The translations under genes and the position numbers were made by a program. Below are positions 62,570 through 64,000 of a stretch of DNA of 64,000 nt, one piece after another (positions within the stretch are counted from its first letter, which is position 1; every line of letters starts with the position of its first letter). Source of the DNA: Brasenia schreberi. Its lineage: Eukaryota > Streptophyta > Magnoliopsida > Nymphaeales > Cabombaceae. The notes beneath the pieces were generated by a model. The model had not been told where the DNA came from. It worked only from the letters and a program-made list of their open reading frames with translations, and searched no databases. The DNA is taken from assembly GCA_036023115.1 (NCBI GenBank), contig JAYKKT010000089.1, positions 8,473,501-8,537,500 of the forward strand. Direction: 5' to 3'.

Positions 62570-62800
62570 GTGATTGGGACTCTCTTTAGAGATAAATTAG
62601 AAGTGTTAAGTCATTTAAAATGATTTAAATATGTAGAAAGATGATTAAAAGAAATCCAGCAAGAATGTATCAGGAATTTATGATGAAACCTAAAAAAATG
62701 CTCACAAAAGTGTGATGATAAAGAATGATCTAACTCTTATTAAATTAATTGTTAGCAAAATAAATTGATCATATCTAGTATAGAAAATGGCTTATATATA
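62570..62800 (+). mobile_element. Strongly decayed RTE fragment
   Basis: Landmarks of the RTE C-terminus remain (AGATAAATTAGAAG, CATTTAAAATGATTTAAATA, TGTAGAAAGATGATTAAAAG, AAAGAATGATCTAACTC, ATATCTAGTATAGAAAATGG). It is the most diverged copy seen here. Confidence 0.65.
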
Positions 62801-63083
62801 TATTTCTAATGTTTTATAGTGTACATCGTGTATAATTTCTTTTTTAGCATAGTTCTACCACTTCAACCACCAACTATCACCCTCCATTTCTCAAAACTAT
62901 CTTTTATTAGTCAAAACCACCATCTCCACCATCTGAATTACCTAAATGTGTATATATAAGTGGTTTTAGTGATGATCCCATAAAAAATGATTTTAGAAAG
63001 TAGAGTAGTAGTAGAAAATGGATATGCACCGTGTTCGGTGGTTAAGGGATGAAACCATTTGCATTTAGACCGCCTTTCTCTCT

Positions 63084-63084
63084 T

Positions 63085-63155
<71 letters not shown>

Positions 63156-63372
63156 AGAGAGAGAGAGGTAATGACAAATGTATAATGCTTTTGAGAATAT
63201 AATCTTATGTAAACATCTTTATCACTTGATTTTGAAATTAATAGCTAATAAACACAAAAGCACAATGATAAAGATTTGAATTAAAAATATTGTACTTTTT
63301 GTGCTTCAACGATTATCTAAAAAATCAAAACCATCGACCTTGAGCATTTACCACTTCCTCTCTCTATATATA
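63084..63372. mobile_element. MITE-like element with TA/GA termini, copy next to (CA)n(TA)n
   Basis: A (CA)n(TA)n tract (63084-63152) leads into GAGAGAGAGAG, a core with AATCTTATGTAAACATCTTT, AAAGATTTGAATTAAAAATA and TTGAGCATTTACC, and a right end CTCTCTCTATATATA at 63357-63372. Core words match the copies at 21.8 and 42.4 kb. Confidence 0.5.
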
Positions 63373-63890
63373 ACACTTGTGCGTGTTTGGATGAATTTGG
63401 GAGAAAACCATCCAAAATCCAAACAGGTAAACGAAAAAGCAAATAAGCACAAAATAAGAAGCTCAAAAGCATAAGGGAAGAGAATCCAGTGATTCACCAC
63501 AACTCATGAATTGTTTCGGGCAGAAGAATGTGTATAAAGCACAAAATAACAAGCCGAAATTCTTTGCTGACGCTGAAATGAAAAGTCTTCAGTGAAGGAT
63601 TTGAGAGAGAGAGAGAGAGAATATGGAGGTGAAACTCTCTTTCTAAGAATATGATGAACGGGGGAAGAGTGGTTGGGTGAACGGAGAGGTCTTTTAGCAG
63701 CAGGGATGACGCAGGATATGAAAGTTACCGCACAGTGGCAGCCATGAAGGGACGTTATCACATCACTCAGACTGAACACACCTCCCTGCAAACAATTGGC
63801 TCGCCTTCCTAAGCTCCCTTCTGCTTACATACTGCTTACGATCGATATTCCCCTCCTTCCTTGCTCCAGCACGCTTTCCCTTCTCTGGTT
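63373..63890. other. Intergenic, candidate upstream region of a gene at the window edge
   Basis: No coding signature was seen. A GA run lies at 63604-63621. The segment 63780-63890 becomes pyrimidine-rich toward the TATA box at 63893. Confidence 0.4.
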
Positions 63891-63892
63891 TC

Positions 63893-63957
63893 TATTTAAA
63901 TACTGGCTTTTGTTCATCTATTACAGAAATCTTCTTCACATGGTCGCAGCAATTTGG
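63893..63957 (+). CDS. Possible TATA box and first exon of a gene leaving the window
   Basis: TATTTAAATA at 63893-63902 is followed 38 nt later by ATG (63940). The next six codons read M-V-A-A-I-W and run straight into GTACGT, a good plant donor, at 63958. This would be a very short first coding exon; the product cannot be guessed. It could equally be noncoding. Confidence 0.25.
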
Positions 63958-64000
63958 GTACGTCCCATATTCTCTTTTAAGTTTGAAAAAGTTCATCCTT

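Overview
This is plant nuclear DNA, almost certainly from an angiosperm. Three genes have plant-typical exon/intron structures and encode plant families: a SOMBRERO/BEARSKIN-type NAC factor, an MPK6-type MAP kinase and an ECT-type YTH m6A reader. A fourth encodes the mitoribosomal GTPase DAP3/mS29. The species cannot be determined from the sequence alone. Intergenic DNA and introns are AT-rich and loaded with (TC)n(TA)n(GA)n microsatellites, MITE-like hairpin elements, tRNA-derived SINE-like repeats and many copies of one RTE-type non-LTR retrotransposon family.

Layout: 1-11.6 kb is repeat-dominated. It includes a full-length RTE LINE (4845-7885) bounded by a perfect 17-bp target-site duplication but with a decayed reading frame. 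11.6-14.5 kb (minus) is the NAC gene, 3 exons. 14.5-26.1 kb is intergenic with microsatellites, MITE, SINE and RTE fragments. 26.1-35.35 kb (minus) is the MPK6-type gene, 6 exons with a 5-kb first intron. Exons 1-3, 5 and 6 are excellent, but exon 4 carries an apparent deletion of about 44 nt directly after the TEY activation motif and a scrambled 5' end. 35.7-44.7 kb is an intergenic repeat region with an isolated GC-rich promoter-like island near 39 kb. 44.8-51.7 kb (plus) is the YTH gene, 9 coding exons, 626 aa. 51.7-55.0 kb is intergenic. 55.0-60.0 kb (minus) is the DAP3 gene, 7 exons, 476 aa. 60-64 kb is repeat-rich, and the last 110 bases may hold the TATA box and first exon of a plus-strand gene running off the window.

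The four genes do not form a pathway: they are ordinary neighbours (root-cap type development, stress MAPK signalling, m6A reading, mitochondrial translation). The most interesting material is (i) the RTE family, which appears as a full-length element, as ~200-bp internally deleted derivatives with their own target-site duplications, and as tail-only insertions of 36 and 116 bp, one lying 10 nt inside an MPK6 splice donor; (ii) the exon-4 lesion in the MPK6 gene; and (iii) a MITE-like family whose termini are themselves TA/GA dinucleotide tracts. I saw no convincing new multi-gene system. All exon boundaries were read by eye from reading frame, GT-AG sites and family knowledge; no alignment or transcript evidence was available.
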